This document shows, piece by piece, positions 9,831-19,178 of a stretch of 64,000 nt of DNA (its first letter is position 1; each line of letters opens with the position of its first letter). This stretch comes from Nitrosomonas sp. Lineage in GTDB: Bacteria; Pseudomonadota; Gammaproteobacteria; Burkholderiales; Nitrosomonadaceae. The position numbers and the translations under genes are program-made. The stretch lies in contig NZ_JAIEME010000007.1 in assembly GCF_019752415.1 (NCBI RefSeq), positions 24,604 to 88,603 of the forward strand, given 5' to 3'. The notes under the pieces were generated by a model, which was given only the letters and a program-made list of their open reading frames with translations, did not search any database and was not told the origin of the DNA.

Positions 9831-10211
9831 ATGGAAAAAATCAGTCAATTCGTAGCACGCTTATTTCTTGCGCAAATCTTTCTGTTTTCCGGTGTTTTCA
9901 AAATCAGCGGATATGAGGGCACGCAAGGCTATATGGAAGCGATGGGCGTGCCGGGGATGCTATTGCCGTTGGTGATAGTAATTGAAGTGGGCGGTGGTTT
10001 GGCGATCGTTGCGGGATGGCAGACCAAGTTAGTCTCGATTGCATTGGCAACATTTACGGTTGTCGCTGCTGTAGTCTTTCACAATAACTTTTCCGATCAG
10101 ATGCAGATGATTATGTTTATGAAGAATATTGCGATAGCGGGCGGTTTTATATTATTGGCTGTTCATGGTGCGGGTGGATACAGTCTGGATAGCCGCCGTA
10201 GCAAGTCATAA
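9831..10211 (+). CDS. DoxX-family membrane protein
   Basis: 126 residues with four predicted membrane segments. It starts MEKISQFVARLFLAQIFLFS and contains the family-typical GVFKISGYEGTQGYM and MFMKNIAIAGGFILL. DoxX/YphA-type proteins are small inner-membrane proteins tied loosely to redox or stress physiology; exact function is unknown. A good ribosome-binding site (aaggagattcaa) precedes the ATG. Pirin-DoxX pairing under a LysR gene is a recurrent proteobacterial arrangement. Confidence 0.88.
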   Translation: MEKISQFVARLFLAQIFLFSGVFKISGYEGTQGYMEAMGVPGMLLPLVIVIEVGGGLAIVAGWQTKLVSIALATFTVVAAVVFHNNFSDQMQMIMFMKNIAIAGGFILLAVHGAGGYSLDSRRSKS

Positions 10212-10239
10212 GAAATTCAGATAATCTACATTGTTCTTT

Positions 10240-10265
10240 AACCCGGCGGCTTGCAGCTGGGTTTT
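10240..10265 (+). terminator. Possible terminator after DoxX gene
   Basis: Short stem aaccc/gggtt around an inner ggc...gct pairing, followed by tttt. It lies 29 bp after the DoxX stop and before the sdh operon. The stem is short, so this is tentative. Confidence 0.45.
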
Positions 10266-10373
10266 CATTGGTGATAGCTTGTATCATGCGGCATAACAGA
10301 CTAAACTTGGCTCCGGTAATAAGCGTTTAAGCCGAATTTTGGCGATAGAATTTTCTACTTTAGAATTTCCCGC

Positions 10374-10763
10374 ATGGAAGCGAAATTGCAAAATAAACGC
10401 CCCAAGCATCTGAATCTCTTCAAGATCAGGCAGCCTTTACCGGCTGTGGTTTCAATTCTGCACCGCATCAGTGGTGCTTTGCTGTTTTTTCCCGGTATTC
10501 CATTATTATTGTATAGCCTGCAAATGCTGTTGCAATCGCAGCAAAGTTTTGAAGCTTTACAGGAATGTTTGCGCGATCCGGTTATTAAAGTGGCGTTGTT
10601 ACTCCCAATATGGTTTTTCCTGCATCATTTGTGCGCAGGCATTCGCCATCTGGCATTGGATCTGCATATCGGCGTCACGTTGCCGCAGGCGCGGATGGGA
10701 AGTATGTTGGTAGTGGCGGCGGGCATCCTGCTTACTGCTTTGATTGGGGTGATGCTATGGTAA
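10374..10763 (+). CDS. sdhC: Succinate dehydrogenase cytochrome b556 subunit
   Basis: 129-residue membrane anchor of complex II. It helps bind heme b and ubiquinone and passes electrons from the iron-sulfur subunit. The motif SILHRISGALLFF is the SdhC signature, and the second helix region HHLCAGIRHLALDLH carries the conserved His thought to ligate heme. Three membrane helices are predicted. Its stop overlaps the sdhD start (ATGGTAA), indicating translational coupling. First gene of sdhCDA. Confidence 0.95.
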   Translation: MEAKLQNKRPKHLNLFKIRQPLPAVVSILHRISGALLFFPGIPLLLYSLQMLLQSQQSFEALQECLRDPVIKVALLLPIWFFLHHLCAGIRHLALDLHIGVTLPQARMGSMLVVAAGILLTALIGVMLW

Positions 10764-11110
10764 AGCAACCCAGGCGTGCCGTAACGGGCGCACACTACGG
10801 TTTGAAGGATTGGCTGGTGCAGCGCGTGACAGCCGTTTTGATGACGCTTTATCTCATAGGGCTGGCCGGTGTTTTATATGTTGTCGCACCGCAAGATTAC
10901 GTAGCATGGAAAGGCCTATTCAGTCACCAAGTGATGCGCATCGCGACCTTTGTATTTTTCATTTGCGTTTTCTGGCATGCCTGGATCGGGATGCGTAATA
11001 TCCTGATGGATTATGTGCACCCCGTGGCAATCCGCTTGACCGTGCAAATTCTGGTAATTACCGCCTTGCTGTTTTATCTGGTGTGGACTGCTGACATATT
11101 GTGGAGTTGA
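10757..11110 (+). CDS. sdhD: Succinate dehydrogenase hydrophobic membrane anchor
   Basis: 117 residues beginning [20 protein letters not shown], with the family motif [12 protein letters not shown] and three membrane helices; [15 protein letters not shown] carries the His/Asp region near heme and quinone. The ATG at 10757 overlaps the sdhC stop by seven bases. The same frame is open further upstream inside sdhC, but that extension is a shadow. The stop at 11110 is one base from the sdhA GTG. Confidence 0.93.
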   Translation: MVKQPRRAVTGAHYGLKDWLVQRVTAVLMTLYLIGLAGVLYVVAPQDYVAWKGLFSHQVMRIATFVFFICVFWHAWIGMRNILMDYVHPVAIRLTVQILVITALLFYLVWTADILWS

Positions 11111-11111
11111 T

Positions 11112-12875
11112 GTGGCAATAACCAAAAGAAAATTTGATGTAGTCATTGTTGGCGCAGGTGGCGCTGGGATGCGCGCTGCGTTGCAGTTGTCCGAGGCAGG
11201 ATTAAAAGTGGCGGTGCTGTCCAAGGTATTTCCTACGCGCTCGCATACCGTTTCAGCACAAGGGGGAATTGCTGCTTCGCTGGGAAATGTCACGGAAGAC
11301 AACTGGCACTGGCATATGTATGACACCGTGAAAGGATCGGATTATCTGGGTGACCAGGATGCCATCGAATTCATGTGCCGCCAGGCCAATGAAGTCGTCT
11401 ATGAACTGGAACATTTTGGCATGCCGTTCGATCGACTGGAAAACGGCAAAATTTATCAGCGCCCGTTTGGCGGACAATCCCAAAATTTTGGTGGCGCGCA
11501 GGCAACGCGTTCTTGTGCCGCTGCTGACCGCACCGGGCATGCGCTATTGCATACACTGTATCAGCGCAACGTCAGCGCCAACACGCAATTTTTCATAGAA
11601 TGGATGGCACTTGATCTGATTCGTGATGAGCAGGGCGACGTGTTAGGTGTGACCGCGATGGAAATGGAAACGGGTGAGATCTTGGTCTTGCAGGCTAGAG
11701 CCACCTTGTTTGCTACCGGTGGCGGCGGGCGGATTTTTCAGGCCAGTACCAATGCCTTGATCAACACAGGTGATGGTCTCGGGATTGCCGCGCGGGCTGG
11801 CATTCCGCTGGAAGATATGGAATTCTGGCAATTTCATCCCACCGGCGTCTACGGTGTGGGCGTGTTGATCAGTGAGGCTGTGCGTGGCGAGGGCGGTTAT
11901 TTGCTGAATAGGAACGGCGAGCGGTTCATGGAACGTTATGCGCCCAACGCCAAGGATCTGGCCAGTCGTGACGTGGTTTCACGCGCGATGACGACGGAAA
12001 TGAAAGACGGGCGCGGTTGCGGCGAGGAAAGTGACCATTTGTTGCTAAAGCTCGATCATTTGGGCGCTGAAATCATCAAAACCCGGTTACCGGGTATCCG
12101 TGAACTGGCGATTAAATTTGCCCATGCCGATCCGATCAACGAACCGATTCCAGTCGTGCCCACCGCGCATTACATGATGGGCGGTATTCCAACCAATTAC
12201 TTCGGTCAGGTGGTGGCACCGTATAAAACCGGCCCGGAAGAAATTGTCTCCGGTTTTTACGCGGTGGGAGAGTGCGCTTGTGTCTCCGTGCACGGCGCCA
12301 ACCGCTTGGGCACTAATTCGCTGCTCGACCTGGTGGTATTCGGCCGAGCCGCAGCCAATCAGATCATTGAAGATTTAAAAACCAATCCGCATCACAAGCT
12401 GCTGCCGGAGAATGCTGCGGATAAAACACTGACTCGCCTAACTCGCCTGGAGAGTCAGAAAGACGGCGAGAGCGTTGCGCAGGTGGGTGCTGCCTTGGCT
12501 AAAACAATGCAGACCTATTGCGGAGTTTTCCGTTTTGAAGACATGCTGCAAAAAGGTGTGGAAAAAATTCTTGAAGTCGGCGAGCGGGTTGGCCATACGG
12601 AAATCAAGGATAAAAGCAAAGTGTTCAATACCGCACGCATTGAAGCGCTGGAGTTGGATAACCTGAAAGAAGTGGCTACTGCAACCATGATCTCCGCCGA
12701 AGCCCGGCGTGAAAGCCGCGGCGCGCATGCGCGCGATGATTATCCCGACCGGGATGATGTGAAGTGGTTAAAACATACGTTGTTTTTCAGTGAAGATAAT
12801 CGATTGGATTATAAACCGGTGCGGTTGAAACCGATTACGGTGGAATCTTTTCCACCGAAAGCAAGAACTTATTAG
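11112..12875 (+). CDS. sdhA: Succinate dehydrogenase flavoprotein subunit
   Basis: 587-residue catalytic subunit that oxidises succinate to fumarate using covalent FAD. The FAD fold is visible at the N-terminus ([16 protein letters not shown]). The flavinylation motif [17 protein letters not shown] contains the His that binds FAD. Catalytic and substrate-binding motifs include [11 protein letters not shown] and [16 protein letters not shown]. The C-terminus ends FPPKARTY, the typical complete end. The start is GTG ([10 protein letters not shown]), one base after sdhD. The expected downstream sdhB is absent: the next 400 bp hold no 4Fe-4S/2Fe-2S subunit. Confidence 0.97.
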   Translation: MAITKRKFDVVIVGAGGAGMRAALQLSEAGLKVAVLSKVFPTRSHTVSAQGGIAASLGNVTEDNWHWHMYDTVKGSDYLGDQDAIEFMCRQANEVVYELEHFGMPFDRLENGKIYQRPFGGQSQNFGGAQATRSCAAADRTGHALLHTLYQRNVSANTQFFIEWMALDLIRDEQGDVLGVTAMEMETGEILVLQARATLFATGGGGRIFQASTNALINTGDGLGIAARAGIPLEDMEFWQFHPTGVYGVGVLISEAVRGEGGYLLNRNGERFMERYAPNAKDLASRDVVSRAMTTEMKDGRGCGEESDHLLLKLDHLGAEIIKTRLPGIRELAIKFAHADPINEPIPVVPTAHYMMGGIPTNYFGQVVAPYKTGPEEIVSGFYAVGECACVSVHGANRLGTNSLLDLVVFGRAAANQIIEDLKTNPHHKLLPENAADKTLTRLTRLESQKDGESVAQVGAALAKTMQTYCGVFRFEDMLQKGVEKILEVGERVGHTEIKDKSKVFNTARIEALELDNLKEVATATMISAEARRESRGAHARDDYPDRDDVKWLKHTLFFSEDNRLDYKPVRLKPITVESFPPKARTY

Positions 12876-13294
12876 ATTTCATAACTTTGTTATGGTTCTG
12901 AAGACAGCAGCCTTTTCTATTTTTGGGATGGTTGCCTAACCAATTCCGAGAAGCTACTAACAGCTTTTATCCAATCGGTATCGTCAGCGTGAGCCAAGCA
13001 TTCCAGCCTCCTGGCCATTTTTTGGCTCTTTTTCCCATGGCGGAAACTGCGAATTTATCGGATTTCTTGATGGAAATTAAACTGCCGGGCCATGGGTTTT
13101 GGTAGATAACAGTTTTTCTCGGGTAGTTTTTCCAGAACAACTGTTGTTTGATACTTTTTCAGGATCGACTGTTAATAGAATCTCCAGCAGATTTAGGCTG
13201 TTGGCGGCGTTCCTCGCTGCAAAAGAATCGCTCATGATCTTTAATCGCCTCATTTCTCGGCACAGATAAATTACACTGAGCTGTATCACTCTAT
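12876..13294. other. Intergenic gap where sdhB would be expected
   Basis: About 420 bp with only short open frames (a 60-codon plus-strand one at 12923-13105 and a 73-codon minus-strand one at 13077-13298). Neither has a convincing start or recognisable domain. No cysteine clusters of an iron-sulfur subunit are visible in any frame. I see no clear terminator and no insertion-sequence ends. Confidence 0.5.
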
Positions 13295-14131
13295 TCAAGT
13301 TTTATTTTCTGTATTATTGGATTCTTCTTTGATTTCATTTTCTTTTGTCGAGGACTCATCAACATCAGTCCAGTTTATTTTTTGGTTATCTGGTTCGGAT
13401 GAACCATTGTTGAATCGCAGTGGTTCAGCCAGGAAAATGTCTTTGTAGCTGACATAAATTGAAGTGAAAATAGTGGGAATCAGGATAACAAGCCCGAGAC
13501 CATAAGGCATCAGGCTAAGAACAGTGAGCACAATGAGCGTAACGCCGTACAACTGAAACGGGATAAAGTTTTTCAGACAGGCAAAAAAGCTTCTTTGCAT
13601 TGCCACAATCGGCGGGACATTATGAAATATCACCAGCAAAGGTGAAAACCAAGAAGCCATCATGAGTGGAATGGAAAGTGTTAATGCAATTAATGAAGAT
13701 GTGAGCATATTGCTCATCACACTCATTAGTTCGCTTTCATCGACCCTTTTTCCGTATAACAGCATATCCGTCATCTGAGAACCTCCGATTAGCATAACCA
13801 GGCCAATGATCAGGATTTGCCCAATGAGATAGATGCCGCCAATGGTAATAAGTGGCGCCGGATTGGTCTTGAAAGAAACGAATAAGTGTTTCAATTCAAT
13901 CGGCTTGCCTTGTTCCATATCCTTGCAACCCAGCATGATTCCGGCCAGAAATACCGGTGAAATTAATGTAAAAACAAACTTTCCAAGTATGGGTATGAAC
14001 GACATTGCCATCGCAATCAGCATCAAGGTAAAGCAAACAAATACCCAAGCCAGCGGGGCTTTGCGGAACAAGTAGAAGCCGCTTAAGATCCATTGCAATC
14101 CCTGTTTTCCGTGGACTTGATGAATTTCCAT
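13295..14131 (-). CDS. BPSS1780-family membrane protein
   Basis: 278-residue polytopic inner-membrane protein with about six hydrophobic segments and a charged, Glu/Asn-rich C-terminal tail (EENEIKEESNNTENKT-like). It begins MEIHQVHGKQGLQWI and continues with GFYLFRKAPLAWVFVCF, the hallmark of the BPSS1780 family in beta- and gammaproteobacteria. Function unknown. It lies 44 bp downstream of thrB on the same strand, probably in one transcript, an association I believe recurs in betaproteobacteria. Confidence 0.85.
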   Translation of the reverse strand: MEIHQVHGKQGLQWILSGFYLFRKAPLAWVFVCFTLMLIAMAMSFIPILGKFVFTLISPVFLAGIMLGCKDMEQGKPIELKHLFVSFKTNPAPLITIGGIYLIGQILIIGLVMLIGGSQMTDMLLYGKRVDESELMSVMSNMLTSSLIALTLSIPLMMASWFSPLLVIFHNVPPIVAMQRSFFACLKNFIPFQLYGVTLIVLTVLSLMPYGLGLVILIPTIFTSIYVSYKDIFLAEPLRFNNGSSEPDNQKINWTDVDESSTKENEIKEESNNTENKT

Positions 14132-14175
14132 TGATGTTTCTCCAGTTAAGTTCGATAAACAGTTTAATTTAATTT

Positions 14176-15126
14176 CTATATCCAGAGCTGTCGCAGTTTG
14201 TCTGGATCTGTTGCGTGATTTTTCAATATTTCTCTAAAATGCACAGGATCTTTGGCGTGCGTCAACTCTCCTGGACGTGGCAAATGGTAATCATAGAGCC
14301 TGGAAATCCAGAAACGTAGTGCTCCTGCACGCAACATAACGGGCCAGGCATTTCGCTCGGCAACGGATAATGGTCGAACCGTATGATAGGCTTCAATGAG
14401 TGAAAATGTGCGCACTCTGTCCAAAGTTTTTTCTTCGGTCATGCACCAGTCGTTGGCAACTATAGCCAGATCATATAGAAAAGTGTCATTGCAGGCGAAA
14501 TAAAAATCGATAACCCCACCAATTTTATGGCCGGTAAACAAAATATTGTCCCGGAACAGGTCAGCATGGATAACGCCAGCGGGTAATATTTCGGTTTGTT
14601 GTGCTAACTGAAAACCAAGTTCTGAGCTGAGTAACGATTTATCATCTGAAGATAAGAATGGCGAGATCTCAGGAACTTTGGCTTGCCACCATGCTAATCC
14701 GCGTGGATTATTCATTTTTCCAGGATAGGATTTTCCGGATAAGTGCATTTTTGCCAATACACTACCAACTTCTGCACAGTGTTCTACGTTTGGGTGTGTT
14801 AATGATTGCCCCGGCAGGCAGGTAACGATAGTAGCCGGTTTACCGTTTAGCTCGCCGAGCAGCTCGTGATCTAACCTAGGAATCGGAGCCGGACAGGGGA
14901 TATCATGTTGCGACAAATGCGCCATCAAATTCAAATAATATGGTAATTCGTGATTAGTTAATTTTTCGAACAAGGTCAATACAAATTTGCCTTGTGTGGT
15001 CGTGACAAAATAATTGGTATTCTCAATGCCCGAGGAAATACCTTGCAGGGTGATGAGCTGACCAAGCGCGTAATCTTTTAACCAAGCCGTGAGCTGGCTA
15101 TCAGTAACTGGTGTGAAAACAGACAT
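14176..15126 (-). CDS. thrB: Homoserine kinase (APH-fold, ThrB type II)
   Basis: 316 residues. Phosphorylates homoserine to O-phosphohomoserine for threonine synthesis. It is of the aminoglycoside-phosphotransferase-fold class common in proteobacteria lacking the GHMP-type ThrB. The N-lobe has [15 protein letters not shown], the catalytic loop is [13 protein letters not shown] (HxDxxxxN), and the metal-binding motif is [10 protein letters not shown]. The start [16 protein letters not shown] is typical. Neighbouring DUF2782 and polA genes are the usual betaproteobacterial context. Confidence 0.95.
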   Translation of the reverse strand: MSVFTPVTDSQLTAWLKDYALGQLITLQGISSGIENTNYFVTTTQGKFVLTLFEKLTNHELPYYLNLMAHLSQHDIPCPAPIPRLDHELLGELNGKPATIVTCLPGQSLTHPNVEHCAEVGSVLAKMHLSGKSYPGKMNNPRGLAWWQAKVPEISPFLSSDDKSLLSSELGFQLAQQTEILPAGVIHADLFRDNILFTGHKIGGVIDFYFACNDTFLYDLAIVANDWCMTEEKTLDRVRTFSLIEAYHTVRPLSVAERNAWPVMLRAGALRFWISRLYDYHLPRPGELTHAKDPVHFREILKNHATDPDKLRQLWI

Positions 15127-15209
15127 GGGTTAACAGGATAAAAAAACGAAAAAAAAGCAAGCGCTGAGGAGTTTCATGGGGTTACGTTTAATTTCGCTTT
15201 ATATTACAG

Positions 15210-15605
15210 TTAAAATTTGAACAGTTGCCACATTGGCGGACTGACATCAATGCCCGCTTCACCCGCATGCGTGTGCGAACCTCTGCCAGTATTTTTTTTC
15301 AGGTAGTATGGTGGGCCGATACGTGGGATAACTTTGATCATGAGAAGCTCACCATTAATTCGGTGCTCTTCAATGGTATCTTCTCCACGTTTTATAATGG
15401 TTACTTGTGTTTCCAGTTCAGGATCCGGTTGAATATCGGGTGGAAGTGGTGGCGGATCGGTCAGGTCATGGGGTAACTCGGGAATTTCTGGCAATGGTAT
15501 TAAATTATCCGGCTGCGAAGATTTCTTTGGCTGTTTCGGCTGCTCAGTTTGCGCCATAACAGGTAGTGTAGAACTTAACAGCAGTATAAAGATAAGTCGG
15601 TACAT
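15210..15605 (-). CDS. DUF2782 exported protein
   Basis: 131 residues from the ATG at 15605, which begins a signal peptide (MYRLIFILLLSSTLPVMAQ). A longer frame from 15653 exists but would bury that signal. The middle is Pro-rich (PPPLPPDIQPDPELE), and the C-terminal domain reads EEHRINGELLMIKVIPRIGP followed by PPYYLK, diagnostic of DUF2782. The function of the family is unknown; it is consistently found near polA and thrB in betaproteobacteria. Ends WQLFKF. Confidence 0.85.
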   Translation of the reverse strand: MYRLIFILLLSSTLPVMAQTEQPKQPKKSSQPDNLIPLPEIPELPHDLTDPPPLPPDIQPDPELETQVTIIKRGEDTIEEHRINGELLMIKVIPRIGPPYYLKKNTGRGSHTHAGEAGIDVSPPMWQLFKF

Positions 15606-15662
15606 ATTAGTTGCCAATAGGTCAGGATTATTTTGTATTCTACCTAAAATCATAGGCGACGG

Positions 15663-16382
15663 TTAAAGATTGAGTTGAATTTCTCTTTCAGCAGCAGTGG
15701 GTTCAAATCCACTGGTTTCATAATATTGAAAAATTGCATTAACTACCTGACTGGGTTCATCAATGATCTGGATCAAGTTCATGTCTTCCGCTGAAATAAA
15801 GCCTTCGGCAATTAATGTCTTTTGGAACCAGTCAAGCAACCCGCGCCAGAAATCCGAATAGACCAAAATGATGGGCATTTTCCGGGTTTTTCCGGTTTGC
15901 ACCAGTGTCAGTGCTTCCATTAATTCGTCCAATGTGCCGAAGCCACCGGGCAGCACTACGTAGGCAGTGGCAAATTTAACAAACATATATTTACGCGCAA
16001 AGAAATGCCGGAAGGTCTGACTGATATCCTGGTAAGCATTACGATGCTGTTCGTGGGGTAACTGAATATTTAAGCCGATACTGGGTGATTTTCCGAAGTA
16101 AGCGCCTTTATTCGCAGCTTCCATGATACCAGGCCCGCCACCGGAAATAACTGAGAAGCCGGCATCAGAAAGTTGTTTGGCAATTTGCTCGGCTAATTTA
16201 TAGTGTGGACTGTCGGGATTGGTACGAGCACTGCCAAAAATACTGACGGCAGGTTGAATGGTATCAAGACGTTCAGTTCCTTCAACAAATTCTGCCATAA
16301 TTCCAAACAGGCGCCATGACTCTTTTGCTGACCAGGGTTTATCCACAGATAGGTGAGTGGCCGGTTTATCTCGTAGGCTCAT
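15663..16382 (-). CDS. LOG-family protein (TIGR00730, lysine-decarboxylase-like)
   Basis: 239 residues. The Rossmann-fold LOG family comprises cytokinin-riboside 5'-monophosphate phosphoribohydrolases and pyrimidine/purine nucleotide nucleosidases. Diagnostic motifs are GGGPGIMEAANKGA and PGGFGTLDELMEALTL. Length is normal. It is divergent from polA with only 13 bp between start codons, so the two promoters must overlap each other's 5' regions. Substrate cannot be told from sequence. Confidence 0.9.
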   Translation of the reverse strand: MSLRDKPATHLSVDKPWSAKESWRLFGIMAEFVEGTERLDTIQPAVSIFGSARTNPDSPHYKLAEQIAKQLSDAGFSVISGGGPGIMEAANKGAYFGKSPSIGLNIQLPHEQHRNAYQDISQTFRHFFARKYMFVKFATAYVVLPGGFGTLDELMEALTLVQTGKTRKMPIILVYSDFWRGLLDWFQKTLIAEGFISAEDMNLIQIIDEPSQVVNAIFQYYETSGFEPTAAEREIQLNL

Positions 16383-16395
16383 AGGAAATTTGTAA

Positions 16396-19143
16396 ATGAA
16401 AAAATTGTTGCTGGTTGATGGCTCGTCCTATCTATATCGCGCTTTTCATGCATTACCTGATTTACGCAATCGTAACAACGAGCCGACGGGTGCAATTCAC
16501 GGTGTGCTCAATATGCTGAGGCGCTTGCACAAGGACTACCACGCGGATTATAGCGCGTGTGTGTTTGATGCAAAAGGTAAAACTTTCAGGGATGAATTAT
16601 ACCCTGCTTATAAAGCGCATAGACCGGCTATGCCGCACGACCTAGCTATTCAAATTGAACCTTTGCATGCCTGCATTCGTGCATTGGGCTGGCCAATGTT
16701 GATTGTTGATGGCGTGGAAGCCGACGATGTCATTGGTACCCTGGCAAAACAGGCAGTTGAGGGAAATATGCAGTGCATCATCTCAACTGGGGACAAAGAT
16801 ATCGCGCAGTTGGTCAACGCAAACATAACGCTGGTTAATACTATGAGCAACGAAGTACTTGATGAGGCGAGTGTAGTTGATAAATTTGGCGTAACGCCGG
16901 AACGCATGTTGGATTATCTGATGCTAATCGGCGATACGGCCGATAACGTTCCAGGTGTGCATAAAGTGGGACCCAAGACTGCGGTCAAATGGCTTACACA
17001 ATATGGATCGCTGGACAATATCATTGCACATGCTGATGAATTCAAGGGATCGATTGGCGACAATTTACGTAACGCTTTGGATTGGTTCGATACAGCGCGG
17101 CAGTTGATTACGATTAAATGTGATGTGGATCTTCCAGTCAGAATCACCGATCTTGCATCTAAGCCTCAGGATACCGAGCAACTTATCCTGCTCTATGAAC
17201 AACTGGACATGAAGGCATCATTACGTGAATTACGTCAGCAACAAAGTAATGCAAATCAACCGGAATCAGGTGGTTCCAACGAAAATCTGGCAGCAGCGGC
17301 GGCGGATAATGGAAACAAGGATACCGTTCAGACGCATTCAGGAACATATCAGACTATCTTTACAGAGGATGAACTGAATGATTGGCTAATCAGATTGGAT
17401 ACTGCGCAATTGGTGTCCGTGGATAGTGAAACGACCAGCTTAAGTCCAATGCAGGCAAAGCTGGTGGGCATTTCATTTTGTATTGAAAATCACCAAGCTG
17501 CGTATCTGCCTCTGATGCACAATTATACCGGTATGCCGCAGCAACTTCCGCTTGATGCAGCTTTGAATCAACTTAAGCCATGGCTTGAGAATTCGCAAAA
17601 ACCTAAATTGGGTCAGAATTTAAAGTACGATAAACATGTTTTTGCCAATCATGGCATTCAATTGAACGGTATTGCGCATGATACGCTGCTCCAGTCATAC
17701 ATTCTGGAGTCTCACCGCCCGCATAATATGGATAATATGGCAATGCGGCATCTGGATATTAAAACAATTAGTTATGATGATGTTACCGGAAAAGGTGTGA
17801 ACCGCATCGGTTTTGATGAAGTGGCGATTGATGTTGCTACCCAGTATGCAGCAGAAGATGCGGATATTACCTTACGATTGCATCAGACATTGTATCCTGC
17901 CATTCATAGCGACGAACGATTGGATTATATCTATCGTGAGATCGAAATGCCGATTTTGGACGTGTTATTTGAAATTGAGCGTAACGGTGTTCTGTTGGAC
18001 TATAAGTTGCTGCAAAAACAAAGCCATGAATTGGGTGAAAAATTACACGTTTTGGAACAACAGGCTTACACAATCGCCGGACAACCTTTTAATCTCAATT
18101 CCCCTAAGCAGATACAGGAAATCCTGTTTAACCAGTTGAAATTGCCTATCATCAAGAAAACACCTACTGGCGTTCCTTCTACCGATGAAGATGTCTTGCA
18201 GCAGCTTGCGCTGGACTATCCCTTACCCAAATTGTTGCTCGATTATCGTAGTCTTGCCAAGTTAAAGTCGACGTATACCGATAAACTGCCGCTGATGATG
18301 GACCGGAATACCGGCCGGGTGCATACCAATTATGCACAAGCGGTCGCCGTGACAGGACGTTTAGCCAGTTCAGATCCTAATTTGCAGAATATTCCGGTGC
18401 GGACTAGCGAAGGCCGCAAGATTCGGGAAGCGTTTATTGCTCCACCAGGCCACCGGATTATTTCAGCTGATTACTCACAAATTGAATTAAGGATTATGGC
18501 GCATATTTCTCAGGACGAAGGATTTTTAAAGGCATTTGCAGCTGGTGAGGATATTCATAAAGCGACTGCCGCGGAAGTATTTGGAATTCCGTTGGAACAA
18601 GTGGGTCAGGAGCAACGCCGGTATGCCAAAGTGATTAATTTTGGTCTGATATACGGTATGTCCGAATTTGGCCTGGCGGCACAATTAGGTATTGAGCGTA
18701 GTGCTGCCCGCGCTTATATGGAACGATATTTTGCGCGGTATCCTGGGGTGGAAAACTATATGCGGCATACCCGGGAAAAAGCCAGGCAACTGGGTTATGT
18801 CGAAACCGTGCTGGGACGCAGATTATGGTTGCCCGAGATTAATAATGCTAACGGAAATCGCCGCCAAGGCGCGGAGCGCGCTGCTATCAATGCACCAATG
18901 CAGGGAACCGCAGCCGATATTATCAAACTGGCGATGCTCGCTGTGCGTAACTGGTTGCACAAGGAACAGTTATGCAGCAAGCTGATTATGCAGGTACATG
19001 ATGAGCTGGTTCTGGAAGTGCCGGATGATGAAATTGTGTTAATAAAAAATTCGTTGCCGGAATGTATGTGCAATGTTTTGCAGCTTGATGTGCCTTTGCT
19101 GGTAGACATTGGTGTCGGAGACAACTGGGAACAGGCACATTAG
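16396..19143 (+). CDS. polA: DNA polymerase I
   Basis: 915 residues. Repair and Okazaki-fragment maturation polymerase. The N-terminal 5'-nuclease domain (1-290) contains VDGVEADDVIGTLAK and STGDKDIAQLVN. The 3'-5' exonuclease domain appears intact: DSETTSL, NLKYDKHVF and YAAEDADITL. The polymerase domain has motif A DYSQIELRIMAHIS, the O-helix RRYAKVINFGLIYGMSEFG and motif C MQVHDELVLEV. The start MKKLLLVDGSSYLYRAFHAL is canonical. It is convergent with rne, with a hairpin over the stop codon. Confidence 0.98.
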   Translation: MKKLLLVDGSSYLYRAFHALPDLRNRNNEPTGAIHGVLNMLRRLHKDYHADYSACVFDAKGKTFRDELYPAYKAHRPAMPHDLAIQIEPLHACIRALGWPMLIVDGVEADDVIGTLAKQAVEGNMQCIISTGDKDIAQLVNANITLVNTMSNEVLDEASVVDKFGVTPERMLDYLMLIGDTADNVPGVHKVGPKTAVKWLTQYGSLDNIIAHADEFKGSIGDNLRNALDWFDTARQLITIKCDVDLPVRITDLASKPQDTEQLILLYEQLDMKASLRELRQQQSNANQPESGGSNENLAAAAADNGNKDTVQTHSGTYQTIFTEDELNDWLIRLDTAQLVSVDSETTSLSPMQAKLVGISFCIENHQAAYLPLMHNYTGMPQQLPLDAALNQLKPWLENSQKPKLGQNLKYDKHVFANHGIQLNGIAHDTLLQSYILESHRPHNMDNMAMRHLDIKTISYDDVTGKGVNRIGFDEVAIDVATQYAAEDADITLRLHQTLYPAIHSDERLDYIYREIEMPILDVLFEIERNGVLLDYKLLQKQSHELGEKLHVLEQQAYTIAGQPFNLNSPKQIQEILFNQLKLPIIKKTPTGVPSTDEDVLQQLALDYPLPKLLLDYRSLAKLKSTYTDKLPLMMDRNTGRVHTNYAQAVAVTGRLASSDPNLQNIPVRTSEGRKIREAFIAPPGHRIISADYSQIELRIMAHISQDEGFLKAFAAGEDIHKATAAEVFGIPLEQVGQEQRRYAKVINFGLIYGMSEFGLAAQLGIERSAARAYMERYFARYPGVENYMRHTREKARQLGYVETVLGRRLWLPEINNANGNRRQGAERAAINAPMQGTAADIIKLAMLAVRNWLHKEQLCSKLIMQVHDELVLEVPDDEIVLIKNSLPECMCNVLQLDVPLLVDIGVGDNWEQAH

Positions 19144-19159
19144 GTTAAATGTGCCTGTT
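19130..19159. terminator. Hairpin spanning polA stop codon, between convergent polA and rne
   Basis: Perfect 11-bp stem aacaggcacat (19130-19140) / atgtgcctgtt (19149-19159), whose 8-base loop contains the TAG stop region. It lies between the convergent polA and rne genes and may act as a bidirectional terminator, although the downstream T-richness is weak (gattatt). Confidence 0.55.
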
Positions 19160-19178
19160 GATTATTGCAGGCGCTATA

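Noticed and set aside
13077..13298. 73-codon minus-strand frame after sdhA, considered as a transposase scrap
   Set aside because: No diagnostic motif; could not be supported beyond chance.
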